A stretch of DNA of 64,000 bases from Neofusicoccum parvum (taxonomy: Eukaryota > Ascomycota > Dothideomycetes > Botryosphaeriales > Botryosphaeriaceae): the NCBI GenBank assembly GCA_020912385.1, contig CP087220.1, forward strand, positions 62,001 to 126,000. The letters run 5' to 3'. Made by a program: the position numbers and the translations under genes. The first letter of the stretch is position 1. Each line of letters starts with the position of its first letter. Below are positions 33,253 through 45,257 of the stretch, piece by piece. A model generated the notes under the pieces. The model saw only the letters and a program-made list of their open reading frames with translations. It was not told the origin of the DNA and made no database searches.

Positions 33253-34413
33253 TCAAGGGTCATGCTCATAAACCGGGAAAAACTCTGGCGCCTTCTCCAG
33301 CCACTCATCCACCTCCCCCAAGCTCTCCCCGCCCACCGACCCAAACAGCCCCTTCAGCACCGCATTCACCAGCTGCGTCACCCTTACCCCATCCGCCGGC
33401 CCTACCCACGTCCCATTAGTCACGTTCCTCTGCTCCAGCAGATCGATCCACAGCGGGATATCGCTGTAATCCAGATGCCTCGTCCCATTGATCGCCACAT
33501 CCCTCAACCACCCGCTCTGCGCCCCGTCAAACGCCTCCCACGTGCCATCTTCCGTGTGCGCCTCGCTCGCCAGCTGCACAAACGGACGCTTCAGATCGAC
33601 CGGCACCTTCGCCGGGTCAGGCTGGAAGTTCTCGTCCGCCAGCTGCGGCAGGGTGCCATCCAGATTCACGCCCGCCCTAAACAGCCGCGCCTTGGAGTCG
33701 TTGGCAGCCATGACGCCGGCGGCCGCGGCTCCACCGACGCTGTGGCCGAAGACGGCGAAGTGCGAGAGGTTGAAGGGCGCGGCGAAGGAGCGCACGAGCG
33801 CGGGGAAGAAGGCGTCGCTCATCAGCGCCGCCGTGTCCGACAGCCGGAAGGCGTAGACCTGGAAGGCTTCCGCCAGCGTCGGCGGGTACGCCGCGAAGTT
33901 GGGGTAGCCGTACACGCCGCCGCCGCCGTACGGCAGCGCCAGGTACGGCGCCTCGCCCGGGTGGTCGATGGCCACGACCGCGTAGCCGTGCGACGCGAGC
34001 TCCGAGAGGTAGGCGGTGTACGCGACGGCCGGGACGCCGGCGCCGGGCGTGAAGATGATGGTCGGGTAGGGGGAGGTGCCGTTGCCGTAGGCGGGGTCGG
34101 TGCCGATGAGGGTGGAGGTTTGGAATTGGAGGCGCGTGGTGAGGCGGGAGAGGGAGCCGGGCGTCATGCCGATGGTTTTCTCGAAGATGTCCGCGGCGAT
34201 GGGGTCCATGTAGGGGACTGTGGTGTTGGGAACTACGAGAGTGGGGTAGTAGATGGTGGTGAGCATGAAAGTGCCAGGCTCGGTGGGATCATTGGGCGTC
34301 GTGTGGTTGAAGACATGCTGTGTGTATCCGACATGGTATGGTCCGGTCGGGTCCCAGATAGATATAGCTTGGGCAAGCCATGCGCAAGAAAGGGCGAGGA
34401 AGATTGACCGCAT
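33253..34413 (-). CDS. PAF-acetylhydrolase-like secreted alpha/beta hydrolase, 386 aa
   Basis: A single exon; ATG at 34413, eight residues inside the longest open frame, gives a proper signal peptide (RSIFLALSCAWLAQAIS). The core shows the oxyanion segment FTPGAGVPAVAYTAYLSELASHGYAVVAIDHPGEA, then VFGHSVGGAAAA with the nucleophile Ser, and an Asp in AGVNLDGTLPQ. The candidate His lies in GTRHLDYSD, as in fungal platelet-activating-factor acetylhydrolase homologues. Five or more N-glycosylation sequons support secretion. Its expected action is hydrolysis of short acyl esters of phospholipids; the real substrate is unknown. It is convergent with the aspartic protease gene, with stops 230 bp apart. 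Confidence 0.85.
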   Translation of the reverse strand: MRSIFLALSCAWLAQAISIWDPTGPYHVGYTQHVFNHTTPNDPTEPGTFMLTTIYYPTLVVPNTTVPYMDPIAADIFEKTIGMTPGSLSRLTTRLQFQTSTLIGTDPAYGNGTSPYPTIIFTPGAGVPAVAYTAYLSELASHGYAVVAIDHPGEAPYLALPYGGGGVYGYPNFAAYPPTLAEAFQVYAFRLSDTAALMSDAFFPALVRSFAAPFNLSHFAVFGHSVGGAAAAGVMAANDSKARLFRAGVNLDGTLPQLADENFQPDPAKVPVDLKRPFVQLASEAHTEDGTWEAFDGAQSGWLRDVAINGTRHLDYSDIPLWIDLLEQRNVTNGTWVGPADGVRVTQLVNAVLKGLFGSVGGESLGEVDEWLEKAPEFFPVYEHDP

Positions 34414-37145
34414 CGTGAGGTCTACCGAATGTTTCACAGGGCATCGGTGCTCTCCAAGGCTGGCTTTTGTGGGGAGCGGCGCGGACGCTTAAAGCTTCTT
34501 GAGTGCGGAATGAAGCGGCCCGCATCTGAATCCTTCTCGGATCCTGTGGGTTCCTCTGTAACGTCATCTTGCCTTTCAAGCCGCGTTGTGAGATATCTCC
34601 GGGTTGCTGTGTGTCCCACCTGCCGCATGCGCATAGCTCCCGCATGGTAGTGCTTACTGTGGCTGACAGGAACGCTCGCCTCGCAGTGCTTAGCCTACAA
34701 AACAACCGGATGACATTGGCATCTCTGTGCGAGCAGCATTCAATGTGATCTTGTTCGTTATACAAGTATTGAAATGGAAAATGATTTGGCGTCGAACGGT
34801 GATAGAGTTCACATGGCATGTGGGTGTTCCGGGCATTTGCAGCGTGCGGAGGTTCCGATTGGCTACATCTCCTATGCGTCTACTCATTTATTATCGCCAA
34901 CACCAACAGATCTTGAAGCTCTGAAGCGTGGTTTATACGTGCATGAGCATCGAGTACAGTCAGAGATTATCTGAGGAATAAAGCAAAACTTTAGGGTTTT
35001 AGCATTAAGAATGCGAAGTGACGCAAGGAAAATTGTAGGAAAGATGACAAAGGAAATTGCTTCTGGACAAACGAAATATCGGTTGAGTTGGTTTGAGCAG
35101 AGACATACCCTACTCATTCATTGCAAAGACAGTACAGTTCTCCAACCTTGTGCTTGGCTTTTGCAATATCAGGTCAACCCAGGCAAAGATGGAGCAGTGT
35201 ACTGGTTGAGCATTAGAATGATAGGGGCAAGCAGTTCGGAAAGCTTACCTAGACTTTTATCTAAGCCGTCAAGTTGACCGTGTTGAAAAGCAAGGAATAG
35301 GATGGGCAACTTCTCGGCGTAATTTGGAGTTGCTAGGACCGTTTGTGACACTGATTCTCCGGGGCGAAGAATGCGGCCTCGAAAGTTTCTGCCTTCGAGT
35401 AAATAAGGATATGGCTGTCCAAAAACTCATAAGGTTATGCCGAGACGTACCGATATGGCCTACGACACGATACAAAATGCCGAGATGGGCCGATGCTTAC
35501 CGAAATGAAGCGACGGCCACTGCATTGCTAGAAAGAACGAGCATCCTACTCGTGCTTTTGCTCACGGCCTGTGGTTTGCCCTTCAAGCGAACGTTTGCGC
35601 AGATATCCAATGAGCGTGATCAGGAGAACAAGCAGCCAGACGCAATTGATAAAAATGATTTCGTTTGGCATATCGGATAAGTCGTTGCGGAACTGACCAG
35701 ACTTGAAAAGAGACATCTCGGATTTCGTTTCGTTAAAGTCGAGGAATGTTGGCTTGGCTGAACCGGACAATTCTCTGCGGAACGCTTCTCTTTAAATTCC
35801 AGGCCACGTATCCACGACTCATGGTTGAGCCCGAAAGCACAGGTGGGCAAGTAGGAGGAATGGGGCTTAGGGCTACAGCTCTCAATCGTGATTTCGGTTG
35901 TATATTTTGGGAACATGTAGTACGTACGAGAGATCTTCCCCTATCTCTTCCTTTTCCTGGTGTCTGCTTCAGTGACCGTGCCAACCGACTCGAGCGGGGG
36001 CTTAGCAGAAAACCATTAGGGAGAGAGAGCCACCACTTCTTGAGCTTGCCTTACGTGGCTCGCGATATTGAAGGATGGCTTGGGAAGATCTGCCGAGGCC
36101 GAAAAAAGCTCGGCTGCAACTTGCGAGGAGGGCGTAGCTTTTTCTTATCGAGACCGAGGCCAGAAGAGACTCTGCAGCCGCCAATCTTACGAAAGTGTAG
36201 CCACGCAAGGCTTGCACGATAGACCTAAACGAGAATGTTACCATTAGGAAACGCGTAAAGAATAAAAGGCGAGCCAAAGTTGCACGAATGACAGCCAAGC
36301 GGTAACGACTGACATGTGGGATCGCAGAGGTCCACCCCGCCGTAGTCTCCACGGGAGGTCAGTCCGCCGCAAGTATCCATTAGCTGCCCGGCCGCGGCTG
36401 CCTCTGAAACCCAACATCCGGAAGTACGGAAAGTCCATGGACGATAGGTTAAATGCTCGTAAGCTAGGGTGGCCGTGCCGACAGTCGGCTTTGCGGAACC
36501 CCTGAGTCATTGTGCCCCAAATGGAATCGACCGAGCCTAGCGCCGTCGTCTGTTCCCGCCGACTGTTTGATCGACGTGTTTCTCGAATGCTAAAGCGATT
36601 AAATAGAACAACAACCCCTGCTCGGGACGATCACTCATCACCATTTCCCTCCGAAGTCTGGCACTAGCCTTGATAGACTGTGCCACGTGGAATGCAGATC
36701 TCAGGGACACACTACGAGTCGAGAGTGGATGCCGATCTCTAGTCCTTTATATCTTGAATTGGCCCCCGGTGGCCCGGTGCGTGCTTAATCCTCGGCTCCA
36801 CACCTCTGCTGTGGCTGTCGAGTGGAGTACCCGCCCGGCGCGCCTGGATTGGTTTACTTCCAAGGAAGAGGTAGGGACATTCATTCAAGGGAAAGGCAGC
36901 CATAAGTGGAAACGCGATGTCGATTCGTCATTATACTTTTGTTTCGCTGACAAGGTTCGGGAGCTTATCTGACGGACGTGGAGATCGGGAGAAAGAGATG
37001 ACCCAGAAAAGGGGAAATCCGTACATGAGAGCACGAATTGTTGTTTGCGGATACCTGGCTGATTCTGCCTACCACCTGATGGTGGTGCTTTCAAATGCAA
37101 GTAGGGTCTCCCCACCTAGCACTTCCATTGCTGCTCAAGCAGCTG
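34414..37145. other. Long gene-poor intergenic region
   Basis: 2.7 kb, noticeably more AT-rich from about 34700 to 35700. No gene is convincing. The frame 35770-35546 on the minus strand ends with one strong hydrophobic helix and basic residues (IIFINCVWLLVLLITLIGYLRKR). It might be the tail of a decayed membrane-protein gene, but I found no upstream exons to join. Confidence 0.5.
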
Positions 37146-38633
37146 TTATGCGCGCTTGTCAAGCCTCACAATCTCCTCAACGTATTCTTTCACCAGCCCA
37201 GCCACAGACTCACTATCTTCTTGCGCTTTGTGGCGGTCAGCTCCTACTATGAAGTGGAAACAAACGCGGGGAGAACAGAGAGTATATTGTGGTTCGTGGT
37301 TGTGGGGCATCTGGCTTACTCGTGAAGAAGCTGTCCGGCAGTTGCGATGCAGGAATGCCGGCAATCGGCTCCAACTTGCCCTGACCGCGGCCAATTGTGG
37401 GCTCGCCATCGTTCTGGCTGAACAGCATGTACGTCGGCGGCCTGGCGGCTGCAGTCGAATTGCAGATAGCGTCGTCCCAGCGGCCGTTCTTCTGGTCTTC
37501 CATCTGACTGCGCCAAAGCTTCCTTACAGGTAGACACAATTAATTAGCAAGAGTGTAGTTAACAGCGGGGAGCAGCCGAGGCTTCGAGTCAGGGGATGTG
37601 AATCTTCAGCGTTGAACATGCGGGCCGGTGGGGCTGACTCGGCCGAGAAAATGAGCATGGATCGAGCGTCTTCCGAGACAGACGTACAGGGCATGGTATA
37701 CTCCCCACTCACTCCCTATCATCTCGCTGGTGACCTTGATGGTGTTGTCGGACAGGCCGGTGGTCGTCCTGATAAGCGTCTCCAGAGCCCGGGGCGGAAC
37801 CAAGAACAGAAGGAATTTGACCGAGTTGTGCACCAGTAGTGCCGAGCTAGATAGCGTAGATAACTGATTGGGTTCCTGTCAGTTTGCGGCACAGCAATGA
37901 GGGGAGGGAGAGGCGAGTTCCGCTCTTGGCACCCGCCAAGGTATGATTCATCATAACTGAGGTCGAGATCGTCACAACTGAGAACAAGTCAAGGCCCAGG
38001 CCCAACGTCGAGCAAGGGTCCATAGCCCCACCAGGATGGAATAAAAGCGTGAGAGCTCACCACCGCCTGAGACACTGTCCCAGCTACCGTCTTCATCTGC
38101 ACAGATGGGAAAAGGCAGACCGTGCCCGCAACGTCAAAAAGATTTCCTTTTTCGCTCAGGCCACCTGACTGCCACCTCTTGAGCACCTCAAGTGCGACAT
38201 AGGCCCCAGCACCGTGGCCCACCAAGAGGACTTTGAGCGGGGTAGGATTGGTGGATTTATCCCTCTGCTCCGCCGTAAGTGCACGAACACGTTCGAGCAA
38301 TGCCGTTTCAGCGCCTTGGATCTCCCCACTCATGGACGTTTCCGAGGATGCCGGCTTTTCAGATGCAGCGCCGTTGGCGATGAGTTCCTCGTCGATCCCT
38401 GATAGATTGCGGGCGAAGATCTCGAATTGGGCGGACCTCTGCTCTTTCAACGACGAGGCATGGCTCAAGGAATCATGCAGGCTGGCGAGAAACGTCCGGT
38501 AATAATCCACTGGGCCTGGTTGACCGGGGATGAAGAAGATGAGATATTGCTGTAGGTTGCTGGCATCGCCATCGCCAAGACTAGCGGGAGGAAAGGGGGG
38601 AAGTTGAATGAAGGGTTGAGGAGAAGAGCTCAT
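37146..38633 (-). CDS. LDAH-like (lipid-droplet-associated hydrolase family) protein lacking the nucleophile Ser, 350 aa
   Basis: Exons 38633-38061, 37863-37688, 37522-37320 and 37246-37146; phases agree, although the acceptor at 37523 is one of two choices. The N-terminus has LIFFIPGQPGPVDYYRTFL, the family's IPGNPG..FY.. signature. The elbow reads LLVGHGAGAYVAL: the position that should be Ser (GHSxG) is Gly (residue 141, codon 38213-38211). Later parts keep the family order, with a CLFPSVQM strand, LLFLVPPRALETLIR, the tryptophan-containing RWDDAI, and YMLFSQND corresponding to the F.FG..D acid region. Normal family members act at lipid droplets. This one looks catalytically dead or altered. 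A TATATAA lies at 38766-38760. Confidence 0.72.
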
Positions 38634-40336
38634 GGTGTAGAATCAATTCAGGAGCTATTTCGGCAACAGCTGGGATAATCTCTGGCGGTAAACGGTGAGA
38701 AGAGGTCCAAGTAGATGAGTGAGGATGCAGGGCGAGCTGTAGCACTTCCAACGGGTCTGTTATATAGACCACGACAGGCCGACCGACCACAGTGTCTCCT
38801 CCGGAGCACTTCCTAGGTGAGTAAGCATGCTGGGTTTGTTTTACTTCGCTTGCCGTGCTCGGGTCCGGTGCATGCAAGTCAGCTTCGAGATGGGGCTTCT
38901 GAGGTGATGGGATGGAGCGCGATAGTGCGGAAATGCCGCCAGATCATCCCCGAGACTGCCACGGCGGAGCAAGCTCCGGAGAGTACTCAGCTGGATTTTG
39001 ACAGTCCGACAAGCGTGTGGCGGGTGAAGGTCGAGGAGCTGTGCGGTGTGGTTCGCGCGTGTTGCAGCAGAGCAGCCCGATGTCGTCATGGAGGTTCCGG
39101 ACCACAGTTTATGGCCTGAGGTGGGTCCACTCGACAGCTCGGGCAACGCCGGAAGGCAATAAGGTATTGGATCTGAGAGGCGAAGTGACGAAAGGGTCGG
39201 CATGGTGGAGGTCGTGTGGCTTCTAAAAGAAGTGTGGTCGGACGGGGGGTCAGTAATCGTTCCATATTGTGGGAGCGGAGAGGGCGACGCTCGCTGATTG
39301 GAGGAGTGCGGGGGAGGGGTAAAGAAAGTTGAGGGTCTAAGTGGACGAGGCGGAAAGACAGTGATAGGAAGGAAAACCCGTTGGAGAAGACTTTCCGGCA
39401 CTTCTCTCTCCGGGGCCATCTCCGGCGATCCAAGCTTGTATAGCCCCAAGTTCTGCGTGGGAGGTGCACAGGCGAGGAAGTGTGGCGGAGAGCTTGTATT
39501 GCTCGTGCGGAACCGCGGCAACGACTGGCAGACAAACGGCGCCCGTTGCCTGCCGGTAGCATACGCCTCACTGCACGATGGCCAGGGTCGGCTCAACAGA
39601 GTGGAAAGCGGACCCAGCCCCGACAGAGGCTCGACGGACACGTAGCGAGCGAGAAAAGTCGACAATTCGATGTGCTGGGTGCGAAAGTGCGATTGCAACT
39701 GCGCAAAAGACTGCGCTGTCGCCATGCAGCCGCCACCAGACGGGACGATCAGATGCACGCCATCTTTCGATGCCTTTTCTTTTATCAAACCAGCGACTCC
39801 CGATTGGACGAAGCTCGCCAGCCTTGTCTGGCCCCAGAGTCGATCGGAGCCGCGCCGGTGCGAGTGTCAGGTCGCCAGGGATCGTTGCTTACTCGAAGCA
39901 CGCACTGCAACCCAGATCCAGGTCGAGGCGAGGCATGGCGAGCGCTGTGCCGCAGCCCTGTCAGGAGTGACCCGCATTATCGATATCGCCCTGCACCCGC
40001 TCCCCCACGTTCTCAGCGTCGGCCTTGATCCCGCCAGAAAAACAAGGGAAATAGCCGACGGTGTGAAACACATCTACCAGGGAGACTGCATTCGTTAATA
40101 TCCGCCAATGGCACCCTTCGGATATAATAATTCTGCCAGAAAAGAACGAGACGGCTCCCACCCAGCATTATTGCCAATCACCAGTCCAGCAATACAGCCC
40201 CCTCCAGAATCGAGCACTGCCGGACGGTCCCAGACTGCCACAGGGTCTAACACAACCCCATCCGCACCAGCACTTTTCGCACTCCCGTCTCCGTACCCCA
40301 CTCCTGACTCTCGACTCTCCCTGTCCCCCGTCCCAC
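38634..40336. other. Intergenic, contains one long unexplained open frame
   Basis: 1.7 kb between two minus-strand genes. The minus-strand frame 39788-38841 stays open for 315 codons and is Ser/Pro/Thr-rich. A second frame overlaps it for 161 codons. Neither shows domains, a signal or splice-supported extension, so I treat them as chance frames in CT-rich DNA. Confidence 0.45.
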
Positions 40337-42051
40337 CTAGTCCCAGTCCCCGCTTCCCAGCTCCACCGCCCTCCCCATCCGCATGTCCTCCATCACATCC
40401 TCGATATGCCACGGCTCGTACCTGTAGCCCGGCGGATAGTTCGGCTCCACGCCCTCAATCTCCTCGGCGAGCGGCACGTCCTTCCTCACGGCCTCGACGA
40501 ACTTCTCGAAGAAGTCGCACGCATACCTCTCCGGGTCGTGGCTCCACACCCAGCGCGGCAGCTTTGGCGCGGCGCGGCGGGGGTCCAGCTTGACCTTTGA
40601 CCAGTCCGTGTCCTGCAGCAGCTCAGCGTTGCTGAAGCCCAGCTTCTGGGCGCAGGCGTTGCGGACGAAGCGCATGCGCACGTGGGCGCGCACGGCGTCG
40701 GGCAGGCGGGCGGGGCCGCCGGCCAGCTGCAGGCAGGCGGCCAGCGACACGGCGTCCTCGATGGCCTGGGTGGCGCCGTTGCCGCTGGCGGGCAGGAACG
40801 AGTGCGCCGCGTCGCCGACCTGCACCACGCGCGCCAGCGGCGACGCCCACCGCGGCTGCGGGTTGCGCCACAGCAGCTCGAAGTTGATGATCGTCTTGGC
40901 CGGCGTCAGCGCCACCAGGTCGCGGAAGATGGGCGCCCACTTGTCCGGCCCCGGCACTTTGTCCATGCCCTCCAGGACCTCGGCCGGCTCGACCGTGTTG
41001 GACCAGGATTCGGCTTCGCTGCCGGTGACCTGTGGAGAGAGAGATGGGTGAGCATACGCGGTGGGTGAGAGGCAGGGCTGTGGGGATGGGAGAGACAAAC
41101 ATCGTGGTTCATGATCCAGATGATGGTGTCTGGCCGGGTCAACGTGAGGGCGTATGTGCCGGGTCTGCCAGGGCGTCAGCAAGGCACACTCGCTCCAGTG
41201 CATCACGGCAGCACTCACCCCAGCCATGTCCTCACAATCGGCTCCATCCCGCTCTCGCCCGGGATCATCTTGAAGAACTCCTTCACCTCCTGGTTCTTCT
41301 CCAGATGCTCGATCGGGAACGCGGCGCGCCACATGGCCCTGCCCGAGCTGATGGCCTTGACCTGGCCGCCCACGATCTTCTGGCTCTTGCTGCCCACGCC
41401 GTCGGCCGCGATCACGACGTCGGCCTCGAACCGCTCGCCCCGGTCGGTCACGACGCCGGCCTTGCCGCGGGCCTCGTCCTCCCAGTACTCGACGACGCGC
41501 CGGCCGAACTGCACGCGCACGCCCAGCAGCTCGACCTGGTGCACGAACATCTTGTAGACGAGCGGCCGCATCTGGAAGGTGCCGGGCGGCGTGTTCGGGT
41601 CGAGCCCCTGCGCCTTGAGTCGCTCCGACACCTTGAGCGGCGCGATCATCTGCGCGCCCGAGTGCTTGAACGTCTCGATCCACGCGTTGTGCAGCGAGAT
41701 GTCGTCGTACTCCTTGGCCATGGCCGGCCAGTGCTTGAAGAACTTGGTGGCGCTGAGGCCCATGAAGTACATGTCGCCTGGCCGCCATTGGTGAGTGCTG
41801 ATATCTGGTGATATGTAGAGTCTGGAATGTAGAGTGTAGACGGGTGGGCCGTGGACGCGTGTGCACGTGATGCGGCATGATGGATGCTAGTGCTTACCGG
41901 CGGTGTTGATGGAGGCATTGCGCTCCAGGACCTGCACGTTGTGGCCCTTGCGGATGCACTCGATGGCGGCCGTAAGACCGGCAAGGCCGGTGCCAACGAC
42001 GAGCACGTCGAGGCCAGACGGCGGGTAAGAGCCCACGGGCTTGGATTCCAT
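40337..42051 (-). CDS. FAD-dependent monooxygenase (salicylate-hydroxylase-like), 489 aa
   Basis: Exons 42051-41898, 41777-41219, 41164-41101 and 41029-40337. The N-terminus has the dinucleotide site LDVLVVGTGLAGLTAAIECIRKGHNVQVLER (GxGxxG at residues 20-25). The middle has ADVVIAADGVGSKSQKIV, the DG motif of aromatic hydroxylases. The C-terminal half has VVQVGDAAHSFLPASGNGATQAIEDAVSLA, the GD FAD-ribityl site (Asp about 332). This is the complete set for a group A flavoprotein monooxygenase using NAD(P)H and O2 on phenolic or polyketide substrates. It is divergent from a cytochrome P450 gene 1.39 kb away and near three further oxidoreductase-type genes, which supports a specialised-metabolism role. 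Confidence 0.92.
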
Positions 42052-43443
42052 GGCTGCGAGGCGGCTGCAGCAGTGACGAGCAGGTGCTTGGCGCCCGGAG
42101 AGCGGTACGCTATTTTTGTTGGAAGGATCTGCGTTGGGGGTGGCAGCGCGGAGAGAGCACAGACAGCTAAGAAATTATGCTGCGGGACAGAGGAGGACAG
42201 CGGACTGCGTTTGCTGAAGAGTAGACAAGAAGTAAGACCGCCATCGTCGCCGGCCCGTATAAAGTACGGCGCGCTTTCAAGTTGGGGGCGAGTCCGCGGG
42301 CAGTCCGGCGGAGGAGCGGGCGTGGAGTCGCCGGCCAATTCGCTCGGGACGGGCTGGGCACTGCTCAGCCTTCCGCGCCCAACGGCACCCGCCCGGCTCT
42401 CCACCCCCAAGTCCTATCGTCGCGCCAGAAAGCTTGTCGGGCACGCTTCGGTCTGAAGGCAATATGGAAGTGCGGTAGGGAGGCGCTCTATGACGACGAG
42501 ATTCAGGGCTCGATCGGGGCTGCAGCTGCGAGCTAAACATCCAACGCCTTGGCGGCACGGCTCGCGGGAGCCAAGCCGCATCGGGCAACACCTGGCACGC
42601 CGTGTGACGATGGAGCAGTAAAGTGCGCGGATGGCTTGCAGCATCCAGAGCGCCCCGCCGCTCCTGAGAGGCCGCCGGCGCTGCTAGCATCAACCGATCT
42701 CAACCCTAATTCTGGGACTTGCGGTTTGCGGGCGTCGTGCAACCTTCGCCCCCTGCACCCTGCACAGGCCGTAGTGGAACACCAACGAGCCTGACACGCT
42801 GGTTCTCCAGCCCGTCCCAGACGGCATCCCCTTGGTTCCTCTGGCTGCAGTGACCTGCCACGACGTACCCCATGCCGGCCACGCGCCGCTCGTGACGTCC
42901 TCCATCGCACGTCAACCCAGACAAGCCTCCTGAAATCCCGCAGAGACACACTGCCTTGCGTCCTCGGCGCCTCATACGAGCTGCTTCCTCTGCATTCTCC
43001 GACGCTCGACCAGCCTCGGTGCGGAGAGTCCGGCCTCGTTCCCGCTTTCAGGGAGAAGCAATGATACTCGGGCCCGCGACGCCATTGGCTGGTAAAGCAA
43101 CGGCAGGGCACGTTCGTGCGAGTTGAGGGACTTCGTCACCAGGGGGGCTGTTGCTGGAGATTCCCGGCATCTCGCATCAGTGCGCCCCCTCCCAGCCGGT
43201 GTTGAGTGTGATGAGATGGAGGCTTGTCGGACTTCGCAGGAAGGAGCCGTTCGTACGAAGGGAGCCTGTGCGAGGCGTCACATTGGCTCCTGGCAATCTC
43301 AAACTCACTTGAAGTGTGCATCAGCGGGGGCGTCTCGGGAGATTTGTGGTTGTTGAAATATCTCCCCTCTTCCGAGGCCCCTTCTGTTCCAACGTCCCCA
43401 TCGTCTGTTGAATTCGTCAGCTCTTCTTGGTGTCTGCGCAATC
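42052..43443. other. Divergent intergenic region between FAD monooxygenase and P450
   Basis: 1.4 kb of GC-rich sequence holding both promoters. Overlapping frames on both strands show no features, and no gene is recognised. Confidence 0.55.
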
Positions 43444-45257
43444 ATGCAGCTCTTCACTTACGTGGTCCTCGCTGTGGCCTTGGCGGGCTTTGCAGTCCAC
43501 AAATTCATCCAGTCGTTCAAGGAGAAGAATCCACCTTCAGGGCTCCCTGGCCCGACCCTGCTGCCCTATTTCGGCCGCATCCATGATCTCCCCATCCAGT
43601 ACATGTGGCTCAAGTTCAAAGAATGGGCAGACACGTACGGAAAGGAGGGTCTGTACCGGACCGAGATGCTCGGAGCCAAGTTCGTCGTCATCTCAGACGA
43701 AAAGATTGCCGAGGAGCTGCTCGTCAAGAGAGCAAAGTACAATTCGGACCGGCCCATGGTCCGCTCTCTCTTCGACTCCAAGAGCAGCTTTGGGTCCATG
43801 GAGTACCTTCCCCTGATGGGCAAGAACCGTAAGACATGGAAATTCCTGGCTGCCTGCCCTGGAGATGCTGACAATACGCAGAGTACTGGTCCCGTCAGCG
43901 CCGCTTCACCCATGCCTACCTTACCGAAGCAACAAATGCTCAATACCACGGTGTCATGAACTTCGAGGCCAAGCGGTGGCTCTACCGACTGATTCAGAAC
44001 CCCGATGACTTCGGTTTCTCGCTCGAGGACATGTCATCCAAGGTCATGTGTCAACTGACTTGGGATGACACGTCTGACAGTGCCTACCTTACCAAAAGTG
44101 CTTGGGGGCTGTTGACGCAGATGTCGCCGGCCGGGCCCATCACAAACGTGATCACTCCTCTCTGGCATCTTCCATGGTTGCTCAACCCCTGGAAGAGGGC
44201 GGAGCGGAAGCGGCACGATGAGCAACAGGCATGGTGGATGCAGAAGCTCCTTACTGTGCGTAAGAAGATGGCCAAGGGGGAGATGAGACCCTGCTGGACC
44301 AGAACCTATCTCGAAAGCGAGAAGAAGTCCATTGTGTCCGGCGACTACGAAGCATCGTCCGTCATCGGCATGATGGCACTCGTTGGCATCTTCACTGTCG
44401 CCGGCCCGCTGTACTACTTCCTGGTCTCCATGGTGTACCACCCGGAGTGGCAGGCCGAAGTGCAGAGGGAAGTGGACGAGGTGTGCGCGGGGCGCTTACC
44501 CACGCTCGACGATATGCCCCGGTTGCCAATCCTTCGCGCGTGCATCAAGGAGACGATGCGGTGGAAGCCAAATGTTCCTACAGGTAAGCGGATTGATGGT
44601 CGGCTTGCCGAAACGGGGCGCGCTAAGCATGTGACAGGCGTCGCGCACGAAACCGAAGCAGATGACGAGTACAACGGCTACTTCATTCCCAAGGGCACTC
44701 GTATTCTTCCGCTAGACTGGTACGCCGTTCACTTCTTCTCTGTCGCACGAGCGTACTGACAGCAATTTAGGGCGTTCCTTCGCAACCCAGTAAAATATCC
44801 GGACCCAGAAAACTTCCGGCCGGAGCGTTGGCTGCAGGCTGGATGGCCAACGTTCCAGGAGCCTCTGACAACGTACCCGAGCTTGAAGGGAATGACCTCG
44901 TTCGGATGGGGCCAGCGGCAGTGCCTTGGTCAGTCATTGACGCAGGACGAGTTGGTTGTGGCGTGTGGGGCCTTGGCGTGGTGCTTCAACATGAAGCACA
45001 AGATCGACCCGGCAACGGGCGAGACGATCCACATCCCGCTGGACAAGTCCAACTCGCTGCTGATCGTTAAGCCTGACCCATTCGAGATGGCGTTTGAGCC
45101 CCGCAGCGAGAAGCGGAAGCAGGAGGCGATCAGACTGTGGCACGAGGCTGAGACGAATGACTTGAGGCAGAGAGCCGACTTCCTCAGAGCGGCAGAAATG
45201 CGCAGGGCGGAGGAGGCAAAGCAGAAGCAGCCACTGGTGCAGACACTGGAGGTTTAG
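43444..45257 (+). CDS. Cytochrome P450 monooxygenase, 551 aa
   Basis: Exons 43444-43828, 43882-44583, 44638-44719 and 44771-45257. An N-terminal membrane anchor (FTYVVLAVALAGFAVHKFI) is followed by the proline hinge NPPSGLPGPTLLPYFG. The C-helix is EYWSRQRRF-like. The ExxR is KETMRW (Glu352, Arg355), the PERW motif reads FRPERW, and the heme loop is FGWGQRQCLG with Cys441 as the thiolate ligand. The I-helix reads FTVAGPLYYF: the usual (A/G)G.(D/E)T lacks both the acid and the Thr, which is unusual and may signal non-standard oxygen chemistry. A charged Glu/Lys/Gln tail of about 60 residues follows the P450 fold. It is part of the 40-49 kb oxidoreductase group. Confidence 0.93.

Noticed and set aside
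35546..35770. Minus-strand frame with one strong helix, possible tail of a decayed CorA-like gene
   Set aside because: No joining upstream exons or family motif could be found, so it is not called a gene or pseudogene.
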